From JBMDXB01 sp048594975 (lineage in GTDB: Bacteria; Acidobacteriota; Vicinamibacteria; Vicinamibacterales; 2-12-FULL-66-21), in contig JBMDXQ010000042.1 in NCBI GenBank assembly GCA_048594975.1, positions 62,001-126,000 on the forward strand: a DNA stretch of 64,000 nt, read 5' to 3'. The position numbers were made by a program, and so were the translations under genes. This document shows positions 25,415 to 33,829 of the stretch, one piece after another (within the stretch, counting starts at the first letter, position 1; each line of letters begins with the position of its first letter). The notes under the pieces were generated by a model. It was not told the DNA's origin, did no database searches, and was given only the letters and a program-made list of their open reading frames with translations.

Positions 25415-25891
25415 CTAACGCCGCTGCGTGACCGCGGCGCGCGTCTCGCGGTCCGCCTCGCGGCGCTTGATCGTTTCGCGCTTGTCGTGCGACCTCTTCC
25501 CTTTCGCCAGGGCAATCGCGACTTTCACGAAGCCGTGGTGGAAGTACATGCGCGTCGGCACGAGCGTCATGCCGCGCTCGGTCGTCTTGCCTACGAGCTT
25601 GCGGATCTCCTGGCGGCGCAGCAGGAGCTTGCGCCGGCGCGTCGGGTCGTGGTCGGCGTAGCCGCGGTGGCTGTAGGGGCTAATGTGAACGTTGTAGAGC
25701 CAGACCTCGGAGCCCTCGACGCGCGCGAAGCTGTCGCGGAGGTTGACATTGCCTTCCCGGATCGCCTTCACCTCGGTGCCGACGAGCACCACGCCCGCCT
25801 CGAAGGTCTCGAGGATGTGATAGTCGTGGAACGCCTTGCGGTTCTCGGCGACGTTCCGCTGGGCGGCCCGGCGATCGGTCTTAGCTGGCAT
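25415..25891 (-). CDS. smpB: SsrA-binding protein SmpB
   Basis: This 158-aa protein carries tmRNA to stalled ribosomes in trans-translation. The family features are in place: NRKAFHDYHILETFEAGVVL near the N-terminus, GTEVKAIREGNVNLRDS, the LYNVHISPYSH segment, and a basic C-terminal tail (KGKRSHDKRETIKRREADRE) that folds in the mRNA channel. Length is normal. tmRNA itself was not seen in the window. Confidence 0.96.
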   Translation of the reverse strand: MPAKTDRRAAQRNVAENRKAFHDYHILETFEAGVVLVGTEVKAIREGNVNLRDSFARVEGSEVWLYNVHISPYSHRGYADHDPTRRRKLLLRRQEIRKLVGKTTERGMTLVPTRMYFHHGFVKVAIALAKGKRSHDKRETIKRREADRETRAAVTQRR

Positions 25892-26055
25892 GACGGGTCA
25901 CGGCGCGTTCGCCTTCAGCGTGCGGCGCAGACGCTAGCGTACGAAGACACGAGGCAGCAATTGAGCGAGTTCGTGCCCGTCGCGCCTTCCCGTCTTCGTG
26001 CCGGTGGCTGCTCGACGCTCGTGCATTGTGGCATGGCACGCGGCTGGTTGAACGG

Positions 26056-26928
26056 TCATCCAGCCAGCCGTGCCGCCAGCTTCACCGCCTCGATCATGCT
26101 CGACGGATCGGCGACGCCGCGGCCGGCAATGTCGAAGGCGGTGCCGTGATCCACTGACGTGCGGACGATGGGCAACCCGAGCGTCACGTTGACGGAGCGG
26201 CCGAAGGCAAGCAGCTTGACCGGAATCAGCCCCTGGTCGTGATAGCAGGCGACGACCGCGTCGAAGTCGCCGCGCGAGGCGCGCACGAACACCGTGTCCG
26301 CGGGCAACGGCCCCTGCACACGGACGCCGCGCTGCTGCATGGCCTCGACCGCCGGCCGCAGCACCTCGTCGTCCTCGCGGCCGATGACGCCGTGCTCGCC
26401 GGCGTGGGGGTTGAGGCCGGCGACGGCCAGGCGCGGCGCCTCGTAGCCGAACCGCGGCAGCTCGGCGGCGGTCAGCTCGATCACGCCTTCGAGCAGCTCC
26501 CGCGTCAGCGCGCGTGACACCTCCGCGAGCGGAATGTGCACGGTCGCCAGGACCACGCGCAGCGCCTCGGCGTAGAACATCATCGCGACCCGCTGCACAC
26601 CGGTCAGCTCGGCGAGCAAGTCGGTGTGTCCCTTCCATGGCAGGCCGGCGGCGGCGAAGGCTTCCTTGCTGATCGGGGCGGTCGCCACGGCGGCGATGTC
26701 TCCGGCGCTGGCATCGGCGACCGCCTGCACGATCGCGGCGTAAGCCGCTCGGCCGGCGGCAGCGGACACGGTCCCGACCGGGAAGGCCGCAAGGTCCGCT
26801 GCCTCGGGGCCGTACAGGACGGGCTCGCACAGCGCGCGCACCGCCGCGTCCTGCGCCGCCTTGCGCGCGATCTCCGGCCCGATACCTGCGGGGTCGCCGA
26901 AGGTGATCCCGATGCGCGGCCTGCTCAT
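26056..26928 (-). CDS. pdxA: 4-hydroxythreonine-4-phosphate dehydrogenase PdxA
   Basis: This 290-aa metal- and NAD-dependent enzyme oxidises 4-phosphohydroxy-L-threonine in pyridoxal phosphate synthesis. The opening GITFGDPAGIGPEIA, TAPISKEAF, KGHTDLLAEL, GLNPHAGEHGVIG and CYHDQGLIPVK carry the metal-binding histidines of the family. The protein is shorter than the usual ~330 aa. The start at 26928 was set by the family N-terminus; 37 Ala/Gly-rich residues upstream belong to overlap with the ricT tail. It follows ricT by 19 bases. Confidence 0.93.
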   Translation of the reverse strand: MSRPRIGITFGDPAGIGPEIARKAAQDAAVRALCEPVLYGPEAADLAAFPVGTVSAAAGRAAYAAIVQAVADASAGDIAAVATAPISKEAFAAAGLPWKGHTDLLAELTGVQRVAMMFYAEALRVVLATVHIPLAEVSRALTRELLEGVIELTAAELPRFGYEAPRLAVAGLNPHAGEHGVIGREDDEVLRPAVEAMQQRGVRVQGPLPADTVFVRASRGDFDAVVACYHDQGLIPVKLLAFGRSVNVTLGLPIVRTSVDHGTAFDIAGRGVADPSSMIEAVKLAARLAG

Positions 26929-26947
26929 CGGCTGTTCACGAGGCCCG

Positions 26948-27784
26948 TTACTCGTCGCATGACCCGCAGCCGCCGCTTCCGCACGACCCGCAGCCGCCGC
27001 TTCCGCACCCGCCCGGGCCCGTCGGGTTCCCGCAGCCACCCTCGTCGGCGCAGCCGCCGTGCTTCACGCCCTTGCCGTTCGGCAGCTCGTAACGGAGGCA
27101 GCACTTCAGCCGCCCGCACATGCCGGACAGCTTCGACGGGTTCAAGCTGAGGTTCTGCTGCTTCGCCATCCGGATCGAGATCGGCGCAAACGACATCAGC
27201 CACGTCGTGCAGCACAGCGGCCGGCCGCACGAGCCGTAGCCGCCGAGCATGCGCGCCTCGTCGCGGACGCCGATCTGCCGCATCTCGATGCGGGTCCGGA
27301 AATGCGCGGCCAGATCGCGGACCAGCTCGCGGAAGTCCACCCGCCCCTCGGCGGTGTAATAGAAGATGAGGCGCGAGCCGTCGAAGAGCTGCTCGACGCG
27401 CGTGAGCTTCATCGCCAGCCCGCGTTCTCGGATCTTCATGCTGCAGATCCGCATCGCGTCCTGCTCGCGCTGCTGCTGCTTCAGCCGCGTGGTCACGTCC
27501 TCGCGCGTGGCGCGGCGGAGGACACGGGCGGGCGAGTCCTCGCCGGGCGCCCGGCGGTCCGCGAGAGCCGGGATCGGCCGCGTGATCTTCCCCAGCATCC
27601 TGCCCTCGTCGGTCTGCACGACGACGTGTTCGCCGGGGTCGAGCGGCGGCGGGGTGGCCGTCGGCGCGGCGTCGCCGCCTTGCGACAGCTCGTCGAGCGC
27701 GAGCTCCGGGATCAGAAAGGAGAAGGTGCGGCCGACCGGCGAGAACTTGACGCTGACGTACGGTCGCGAAGATCCCGAGCTCAT
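26948..27784 (-). CDS. ricT: PSP1 / RicT (YaaT) family protein with Gly-Cys-rich tail
   Basis: This 278-aa protein belongs to the PSP1/RicT family, which in Bacillus forms an FeS-binding complex with RicA and RicF that affects RNase Y. It has GRMLGKITRPIP in the N-domain, LIFYYTAEGRVDFRELVRDL, RIEMRQIGVRDEARMLGGYG and the Cys cluster CGRPLCC...SGMCGRLKCCLRYE. The last ~40 residues are an unusual Gly-Cys tail with at least nine further Cys (GGCGSGGCGSCGSGGCGS-like), longer than normal for the family. It sits between holB and pdxA, the typical holB-ricT neighbourhood. Confidence 0.88.
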   Translation of the reverse strand: MSSGSSRPYVSVKFSPVGRTFSFLIPELALDELSQGGDAAPTATPPPLDPGEHVVVQTDEGRMLGKITRPIPALADRRAPGEDSPARVLRRATREDVTTRLKQQQREQDAMRICSMKIRERGLAMKLTRVEQLFDGSRLIFYYTAEGRVDFRELVRDLAAHFRTRIEMRQIGVRDEARMLGGYGSCGRPLCCTTWLMSFAPISIRMAKQQNLSLNPSKLSGMCGRLKCCLRYELPNGKGVKHGGCADEGGCGNPTGPGGCGSGGCGSCGSGGCGSCDE

Positions 27785-27842
27785 TGCCGCCTCGATCTAT
27801 CTGTCCAGGGTGCCGGGTGCGTGGCGCACCGCGAGCACCTCG

Positions 27843-28844
27843 TTACACCTGGAACGCCACCCAGTCGGCCACGACCTTCGGACTGGCGTTCCGGCCGAGC
27901 GCCGTCAGCGCCTGATCGATTGCCAGGAACGCCCGGATCACGCGCTCGCCGCTGAACCAGCGGAGCAGGCCGCGGAGGTCGCCGGCCAGGTCGGCGTTGG
28001 CCAGCCGTCGCTCGTCGGCCCGCGACAGCAGCACCCCGAGGTCGCGCACCATCGACGACAGCGCGTACAGGCGGCGCGCGAGCTCGTCGCGGTCCGCGTC
28101 GCGCCCGGCGCCGGCGAGCGCCGCCGCGCCGGCGAGCCGGCGGCGCGGGTCCTTCGCCTGGGCCACGGCGCTCAACATGGCGGCCGCTGTCCTGCGCGCC
28201 TCCACGAACGCTTCGGTTCCCCCCTCGAGCGCCGCCGCGACGCTGCCGTCCGACAGTGCGGCAGCCGCGTGCGCGCCCGCCTCAGCATACCCATGATCGC
28301 GGACGAGCACCGCCGCCACCTCGGCAGGCGCCAGCCGTCCGAAGCGCGTCTGCTGGCAGCGCGACCGCACGGTCGGCAGCAGCAGGTCGGGCCGCGACGT
28401 CACCAGGATGAACGTGGACGCCGGCGGCGGCTCCTCGAGCGTCTTCAGCAGCGCGTTCTGCGCCTCGGGCAGGACGGCGTCTGCATCGTCGATGATCACC
28501 ACGCGGTGGCGTCCTTCGAACGGGCGGTAGGCGGACCGCTCGACGGCATCGCGCACCTGATCCACCTTGATCGAGCCGCTGTCTCCCGGCGAGACCACCA
28601 GCACGTCGGCGTGGACGCCGCGCGCGATTCGCCGGCAGGTGGCGCACTCGCCACACGCATCGGGTGCGGGCGCGCCCCGCGGCGCGAGGCAGTGGAAGAG
28701 CTGCGCGAGCGCGACCGCGGCGCGGCGCTTGCCGACGCCGTCGGGCCCCGCGAAGACGAGGCTCGGGGGCAGCGTCCCGCGCTCGACGGCGCGGCCGATC
28801 AACGCGAAGAGCTGCTTGTGGCCGGCGATCTCGCGGAACGGCAT
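27843..28844 (-). CDS. holB: DNA polymerase III subunit delta' (HolB)
   Basis: This 333-aa AAA+ clamp-loader subunit has the expected P-loop region FAGPDGVGKRRAAVALAQ, a zinc module CGECATCRR (Cys pattern C-x2-C-x2-C with an upstream Cys), HRVVIIDDADAVLPEAQNALLKTLEE and the SRC sensor (SRCQQTRF). The P-loop reads GKR in place of GK[ST], which fits delta' subunits that do not hydrolyse ATP. It is followed by ricT, as in many bacteria. Confidence 0.9.
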   Translation of the reverse strand: MPFREIAGHKQLFALIGRAVERGTLPPSLVFAGPDGVGKRRAAVALAQLFHCLAPRGAPAPDACGECATCRRIARGVHADVLVVSPGDSGSIKVDQVRDAVERSAYRPFEGRHRVVIIDDADAVLPEAQNALLKTLEEPPPASTFILVTSRPDLLLPTVRSRCQQTRFGRLAPAEVAAVLVRDHGYAEAGAHAAAALSDGSVAAALEGGTEAFVEARRTAAAMLSAVAQAKDPRRRLAGAAALAGAGRDADRDELARRLYALSSMVRDLGVLLSRADERRLANADLAGDLRGLLRWFSGERVIRAFLAIDQALTALGRNASPKVVADWVAFQV

Positions 28845-28987
28845 GTGACCGCGCCGGATGTTATCAGAAAGACGGGAGACAGGAGTGGGCCGCGCCTCCT
28901 GATCGAGGACGCCCGTCGGGTGAACGGCAGGCTGAGTCCGATGGAGTGGGAAGTCGACAGGGCGTTCACGAACCGGGCTGTCGGTCT

Positions 28988-29003
28988 CCCGTTACGAAAC
29001 GGG
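28988..29003 (-). terminator. Hairpin after mrcA
   Basis: CCCGTT and AACGGG pair around a 4-base loop (minus strand CCCGTTTCGTAACGGG) about ten bases after the mrcA stop. No T-run follows. Confidence 0.45.
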
Positions 29004-29012
29004 CGCCACTGA

Positions 29013-31409
29013 TCAGCCGCCGGGCTTCTTCGGCGGCGGCGCCTTCTTGTCGCGCCCCAAGCCGAACAGGCGCGACCAGAAGCCGCGGCGCCGCTCCTCC
29101 TCCTTCTTCTCCGGAGCCGCCTTCGGCTGCTCGGTGGGCGGCTGCGGCCTGGCGACGCCAGGTTGACTCGCGCCAGGGAGCGCCGGCGACGGCGGGGCGG
29201 CGACGGCGGACGGCACGGGCGGAGCGGGTGGCGCCTCTCCGGTCGTCGCCGCCACGCCGTACGTGTCGATGTAGGCGGGCGCGGGGTGAATCGGGCAGAA
29301 AGACGTCGGCTCCGTTCCCTTGACGAAGTACTCCGTGTACACCTGCGAGCGGGTCGTCGAGAACCCGTCGGCCGACACGGTGAGCACGGCCCCGCAACCG
29401 GAGTTCGCGAGCTTGCCTGAGATGCGGCACGCGTTCACCCCGATGATGTCGTCCGGCCGCTCGAACCACTCGGGACGATCGCCGCGGGTCGCCGTCTTCA
29501 TGAACGACGCCCAGATCGGCACGGCGAGCTCGCCGCCGTAGCCGTTGGCGATGATCGTCCGCGGCTGGTCGAAGCCGACCCAGACGCCAGTGACGATGCC
29601 GGGCGTGTAACCGATGAACCAGGCGTCGACGAAGTCGTTGGTCGTCCCGGTCTTGCCCGCGGCGGGGAGCTGGAAGCCGGCCTGCCGCGCGCGGTAACCG
29701 GTGCCGGCGTTGATCACGTCGGCGAGCATGCTCGAGATGAGGAATGCCGTCGACTGGCTGACCGCGCGGCGCCAGGACTGCGGCGCCTCGTAGAGAACGT
29801 TGCCGTTGCTGTCCTCGACCCGTCGAATGCACACCGGCGCGCGGGCGATGCCCTCGGCAGCGAAGGCGCCATAGGCGGCGGTGAGCGAGAGCAACGACAC
29901 CTCGCTCGCGCCGAGCGCCAGCGACGGCACGCTCGGGGGAGTGCCGACGTTCAGCCTCTCGACGAAGCCGACCGCGCTCGGAATGCCGATCGCCTTGAGC
30001 AGCTGCACGGCCGCGCGGTTGCTCGAGGTGCGCAGCGCCGTGCGCAGCGTCATCGACGAGGCCGACGAGTGCTCGTCTTCCGGCACCCAGTCGCCCTCCA
30101 GCGTGGGGATGGGCTCGTTCAGGCTGGTGATGACGCTCGCCGGCGTGTACCCCGATTCCAGCGCCGCTGCGAAGACGAACGGCTTGAACGCCGAGCCCGA
30201 CTGCCGCTTCGCCTGCACGGCGCGGTTGAAGGGGCTCTCCTCGAAGTCGCGGCCGCCGACCAGGGCGTGCACGTAACCGGTCTCCGGGTCGAGCGACACC
30301 AGTGCGCCCTGCAGGTAGTCGGGCGCACCTTCGCCGTTCGGCGGCGGGGCCGCCTGGCCTGAGGCGCGATCGCGCGGCGACAGGCGGCGCGGATGGTCGA
30401 ACCCGCGCCGGCGCTCGATCTCGCTCAACCCCTTCTCCACGAGTGCCTCGGCCGCCTGCTGCAGCCCGGAGTCCATGGTCGTGTAGACGCGCAGCCCTCC
30501 CTGCGAGACGCGCTCGCGTCCGAAGCGATCGACGAGCTCCCGCCGCACGTGCTCCTTGAAATACAGGCCGTAGGTTTCCTCGAGGTCGAGGCCGTTGACC
30601 AGCCGCACCGGCGCGCGGCTCGCGCGTGCCGCCGTCGCGGCGTCGATTGCGCCCGAGGTCACCATCGTCTGCAACACGAGGTTGCGGCGACCGACGGCCC
30701 GATCCAGATTGACCGTCGGGGCATACACCGATGGCGACTGGATCAGCCCGGCGAGCAGCGCCGCCTCGTCGAGCGTGAGATCCGCGGCCGCTTTCCCGAA
30801 GTATCCTCGCGAAGCCGCTTCCACTCCGTAGAGGCCGTCGCCGAAGTACACCTTGTTGAGGTACAGCTGGAGGATGTCGTCCTTGCTGTACAGGTTTTCG
30901 AGGTACGCCGCAAGGATCACTTCCCTGCTCTTGCGGCGGTACGTCTTGTCGCGGCTGAGAAACGTCTGGCGCGCGAGCTGCTGGGTGATGGTGCTGCCGC
31001 CCTCGGCGCGGCGCCCCTCGCGCAGGTTGCGGTGGAGCGCGGCGACGATGCGTACTGCGTCCACACCGCGATGATCGTAGAAGCGCTGGTCCTCGACCGA
31101 AAGCACGGCTTTGATGAGATGCGCCGAGATCTGGTCGAGCGGGACCTCGATGCGCTGCTCTTTGTACATGGTGAAGACCGGCTCGTTGGCGGCGTCGTAG
31201 ATCGTCGTCGATTGCGCCATGTTGCCGATCTCGCGCAGCTGGGCCCGGTCGGGGAGCCCCGAGGTCACGTCGTAGCTGAACCAGGCGATCCAGCCGGCTG
31301 CCAGGAAGACGCCGACGGCGAGGATGACCCCGACCGCGACGAGCACGGGGGGCCGGGTGACCAAAAACGAGCGCAACGCTTCGAGATAACGGCGCAGCGA
31401 CATGATCAC
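29013..31409 (-). CDS. mrcA: Bifunctional class A penicillin-binding protein 1A
   Basis: This 798-aa inner-membrane peptidoglycan synthase has an N-terminal transmembrane helix (about 20-45). The GT51 glycosyltransferase domain has VEDQRFYDHRGVD, RRAEGGSTITQQLARQ and KSREVILAAYLEN. The transpeptidase domain has SGSAFKPF (active Ser near 405), SSN at about 470 and KTGTT near 585. A Pro/Ala-rich C-terminal tail ending in KKAPPPKKPGG is likely disordered. Start is the ATG at 31409; an ATG two codons on gives MSLRR. Transcribed alone. Confidence 0.95.
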   Translation of the reverse strand: MIMSLRRYLEALRSFLVTRPPVLVAVGVILAVGVFLAAGWIAWFSYDVTSGLPDRAQLREIGNMAQSTTIYDAANEPVFTMYKEQRIEVPLDQISAHLIKAVLSVEDQRFYDHRGVDAVRIVAALHRNLREGRRAEGGSTITQQLARQTFLSRDKTYRRKSREVILAAYLENLYSKDDILQLYLNKVYFGDGLYGVEAASRGYFGKAAADLTLDEAALLAGLIQSPSVYAPTVNLDRAVGRRNLVLQTMVTSGAIDAATAARASRAPVRLVNGLDLEETYGLYFKEHVRRELVDRFGRERVSQGGLRVYTTMDSGLQQAAEALVEKGLSEIERRRGFDHPRRLSPRDRASGQAAPPPNGEGAPDYLQGALVSLDPETGYVHALVGGRDFEESPFNRAVQAKRQSGSAFKPFVFAAALESGYTPASVITSLNEPIPTLEGDWVPEDEHSSASSMTLRTALRTSSNRAAVQLLKAIGIPSAVGFVERLNVGTPPSVPSLALGASEVSLLSLTAAYGAFAAEGIARAPVCIRRVEDSNGNVLYEAPQSWRRAVSQSTAFLISSMLADVINAGTGYRARQAGFQLPAAGKTGTTNDFVDAWFIGYTPGIVTGVWVGFDQPRTIIANGYGGELAVPIWASFMKTATRGDRPEWFERPDDIIGVNACRISGKLANSGCGAVLTVSADGFSTTRSQVYTEYFVKGTEPTSFCPIHPAPAYIDTYGVAATTGEAPPAPPVPSAVAAPPSPALPGASQPGVARPQPPTEQPKAAPEKKEEERRRGFWSRLFGLGRDKKAPPPKKPGG

Positions 31410-31532
31410 GACCGGAAACGCAAGATGTGCGCCAATGGTTGAGCGCGGCTGGGGTGATCCGCGAACTCGGCAGCAAAGCCGCGCGAGATCCGGCCTTCAA
31501 CGTGGAATCGCCGGATCGCAGGCACACTTGGC

Positions 31533-31574
31533 ATCGGGGATCGGACGATCGGCGATCGGGTGATCGGTGATCGC
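31533..31574. repeat. GATCGG-type short-motif repeat upstream of mrcA
   Basis: Variants of GATCGGACGATCGGCGATCG and GGTGATCGGTGATCG stand between mrcA and the thioredoxin-like gene. The core CGATCGGG is shared with the elements at about 2.55 and 37.85 kb. Confidence 0.5.
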
Positions 31575-31698
31575 CTGCTCGCCGTCCCGAGGTGGCGCCC
31601 GAGTGCGGCGCGCGACCCTGGGTGCTTACCGATCAAATCGACGCGAACAGTCGGGCTCGGGCACACCCGCCGTATCAGAACGCGAGCGGACCGCTGCG

Positions 31699-32289
31699 TC
31701 ACCTCCAGACCGACGCCCTCTTCGCCCAGGTGCTGTCCCGGTACTTCTCCGCGAACGCGCGCGCGGTATCGCGCAGCGCGCCGGCGTCGTTGGTCGCCTT
31801 GTAACGCGACACGCCCGCCCAGTAGACGGCCTCGGCGGCAGACTCCGTCTCCGGGTGCGTCTCCGTCACCTCGCGGAAGAGCGGCTCGGCCTCGGCGAAC
31901 CGACCGCGGCCGAACATCGAGTGCGCAAGGCCGAGGCGCAGCTGGGCCAAGAAATCGGTGACGGGCAGGAAGCCTTCGACGCGGTGCCGCTCGTGTCCCT
32001 CCGAATCGACGATCAGCGTCGTCGGCGTCCACTGTGCGTCGAACCGCTGGCCGAATTGCTCGAACGCCTCGGCGTTGTCGCGCACGTGAACTCGGACCGG
32101 AATGAAATGATTCGCGACGAATTCCGCAACCTGCGGATTCGGGTACACCTCGGCATCCAGCCGAGCGCAGCCCGCTCACATCGGCGCGGCGGAGAAATCG
32201 AGGAGTACGGGCGTACCCCTGCGCCTCGCCTCGTCGAAGGCCGACTCGTAATCGCGGCGCCACTCGATCTCGCGCGTGCTCACAGCCAT
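31699..32289 (-). CDS. Thioredoxin-fold protein with in-frame TGA: probable selenoprotein (UxxC)
   Basis: The reading frame starts at ATG 32289 behind a strong GGAGG (32296-32300) and runs 196 codons to the stop, apart from one TGA at codon 38. Around it the protein reads VLLDFSAAPM-U-AGC-ARLDAEVY, so the TGA takes the place of the first Cys of a thioredoxin CxxC motif (C41 is the second). The cis-Pro region WTPTTLIVD is present at about residue 90. The C-terminal half has TPR-like helices (GRGRFAEAEPLFREVTETHP). A SECIS-like hairpin starts ten bases after the TGA. A simple start downstream (ATG 32148, 149 aa) would lose the active site. Probably a redox enzyme. No selA, selB or selC is in view. 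A nonsense mutation is the main alternative. Confidence 0.78.
32149..32165 (-). promoter_or_regulatory. SECIS-like hairpin for the in-frame TGA
   Basis: On the minus strand CTCGGC-TGGAT-GCCGAG forms a perfect 6-bp stem with a 5-base loop. Sixteen bases separate the TGA (32176-32178) from the loop, and the second loop base is G. Both fit the published bacterial SECIS model (loop 16-37 bases from UGA, G in the first two loop positions). Confidence 0.7.
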
Positions 32290-32484
32290 ACGATTCCTCC
32301 CTGAACAGACGACGATGAATGAGGCTCGCCGAGTGCTGCAAACTGTAAACCGTTCATGTCGCCTGACGCCGTCCCGGCGGTGGCGGACACGCAGCTGATC
32401 CGGACATCCCGTCGCAATCCGGGCGCGAACCTTGCACCTTGATCATCTGCAACCTTTGATGGTCAAAGCTAAGGAGGACACACG

Positions 32485-33138
32485 ATGAAACGACTTTTTG
32501 CTGGCGGCACCTGTCTCGCCGCCGTGCTCGCGTTCGGAATGGTCGCGCTGGCGCAGGAACCCACGCCCAGCCAGCCGCCGAGCCAGCCGCCGACGACACA
32601 GCCGCCGACAACGCAGCCGCCGACCCAGACTGAGCCGTCGACGCGGCCGGCCACCCGGCAGCAGAGCGACACTCAGAGCTCGGAGCAGCCGGTCACGATC
32701 GTGGGCTGCGTCGTGAGCGAGACCGACTACCGCCGTTCGAAGAACCTGGGCGGCGCGGGCGCGATGGGAACCGGCGCGGGCGCGGGCAACGAGTTCGTGC
32801 TCGTGAACGCCTCGATGTCGCACGGCTCGAGCACGGCCGGAGCGACCGCCGGCGCGCCGTCCGCAACCGGGACGGCCGGGAGCGCGAGCGGAAGTGAAGC
32901 CTACGAGCTGACCGGCAGCGGCGAGTCGAAGGCCGGATCGTTCGTTGGCAAGCGCGTCGAGATCATGGGCAAGCTGAAGGCGGCGGAAACCGGCGCGACC
33001 GGCACGACCGGCGGCGCGACGGCCGGCAAACCGCCATCCGGCGTCGACGTGACCAGCAAGGACCTGCGGCTCAGGGAGATCGAGGTCACCTCTGTGCGCG
33101 AGACCACGGGCACGTGCCCGCCCATTTCCGCCAAGTAG
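32485..33138 (+). CDS. Secreted Pro/Thr-rich protein, unknown function
   Basis: This 217-aa protein has a signal peptide (FAGGTCLAAVLAFGMVALAQ), a disordered PSQPPSQPPTTQPPTTQ stretch (about 26-60), then a soluble domain opening QPVTIVGCVVSETDYRR with a Gly/Ala-rich middle and KDLRLREIEVTSVRETTGTC near the end. The GCVV...EYELTG-like layout resembles short exported proteins common in Acidobacteria, function unknown. A strong AAGGAGG precedes the ATG. It is divergent from the thioredoxin-like gene and ends in a long terminator hairpin. Confidence 0.7.
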   Translation: MKRLFAGGTCLAAVLAFGMVALAQEPTPSQPPSQPPTTQPPTTQPPTQTEPSTRPATRQQSDTQSSEQPVTIVGCVVSETDYRRSKNLGGAGAMGTGAGAGNEFVLVNASMSHGSSTAGATAGAPSATGTAGSASGSEAYELTGSGESKAGSFVGKRVEIMGKLKAAETGATGTTGGATAGKPPSGVDVTSKDLRLREIEVTSVRETTGTCPPISAK

Positions 33139-33147
33139 TCACCGTGT

Positions 33148-33186
33148 GAAACGGCGGCGACAGCGTCGGGCTGTCGCCGCCGTTTC
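33148..33186 (+). terminator. Strong 16-bp terminator hairpin
   Basis: GAAACGGCGGCGACAG pairs perfectly with CTGTCGCCGCCGTTTC around a 7-base loop, nine bases after the secreted-protein stop. There is no T-run, but the stem is long and GC-rich. Confidence 0.7.
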
Positions 33187-33369
33187 GGCTGAGCCGGTCT
33201 GCATTAACCCGCCGTGTAGAAAAGACCCGCCCGTATCACCCCACTTCCTGCTCGACAACGGATCACCACCGCCATCAGCCGATGACGCTCACGAGGCCGC
33301 ACACCTGGCAACGAGCCGAGCCCGGCGGAATCCGTGAGCCTGGAACCGAACGGCCGGCCCACCGTCTAC

Positions 33370-33421
33370 TTGACTACAGGTGTCGTCACTGCTACGCTGC
33401 CGTTGTGACGACACGTGTAGT
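33370..33421 (+). promoter_or_regulatory. Promoter and BlaI-type operator of the first BlaI/M56 pair
   Basis: TTGACT (33370), 17 bases, TACGCT (33393) form a good sigma-70 promoter. Two arms, ACTACAGGTGTCGTCAC (33373-33389) and GTGACGACACGTGTAGT (33405-33421), are inverted copies with one mismatch; each arm is itself a TACA-nn-TGTC dyad. One arm covers the -35/spacer, the other the start point, as expected for BlaI autorepression. Confidence 0.72.
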
Positions 33422-33439
33422 TACACCCGGGCGTCGATC

Positions 33440-33829
33440 GTGAACGACACGAGCATCGGTGAACAGGAACTCGCGCTGCTCTGTCACATCGCGGACCGCG
33501 GCAGCGTGAGAGTCGGCCAGGCTGCCGAGCACTTCGGCGCTGGCCGCGGGCTGGCCCGGTCGACGGTCCTCACCATGATGGAGCGGCTGCGGCGCAAGGG
33601 GTTCCTCGCCCGCCGCCTCGTCGACGGCATCTACCGGTATCAGACACGTGCCTCGTCAGCCGACCTGCTGAAAGGTGCGGTGCGCCGCTTCGTCGAGCGA
33701 AATCTCGACGGATCGGTGTCGCCGTTTCTCGCCTACCTCTCGGAGGCAGAGCGCATGTCGGACGACGAGCTGCGCGAGCTGGAGGCGCTGGTGGCGCGGC
33801 TGCAGACCGGACGCAAGAACAGGCGGTGA
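33440..33829 (+). CDS. BlaI/MecI family transcriptional repressor
   Basis: This 129-aa winged-helix repressor has IGEQELALLCHIADRGSV opening the wHTH, LARSTVLTMMERLRRKGFL as recognition helix and wing, and a dimerisation tail VRRFVERNLDGSVSPFLAYL. BlaI proteins repress their operon until a partner M56 peptidase cuts them. A GTG at 33440 gives normal family length and lies downstream of the operator; an upstream ATG (33380) falls inside the promoter. It overlaps the M56 gene by four bases. Confidence 0.88.
   Translation: MNDTSIGEQELALLCHIADRGSVRVGQAAEHFGAGRGLARSTVLTMMERLRRKGFLARRLVDGIYRYQTRASSADLLKGAVRRFVERNLDGSVSPFLAYLSEAERMSDDELRELEALVARLQTGRKNRR

Noticed and set aside
32149..32178. Simple nonsense mutation in the thioredoxin-like gene
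   Set aside because: The TGA falls exactly on the active-site Cys position, the frame is intact after it, and a SECIS-like hairpin lies at the right distance; decay would not give this combination by chance.
33146..33337. Short plus-strand ORF after the secreted Pro/Thr-rich protein
   Set aside because: It starts inside a terminator hairpin, lacks a ribosome binding site, and shows no domain.
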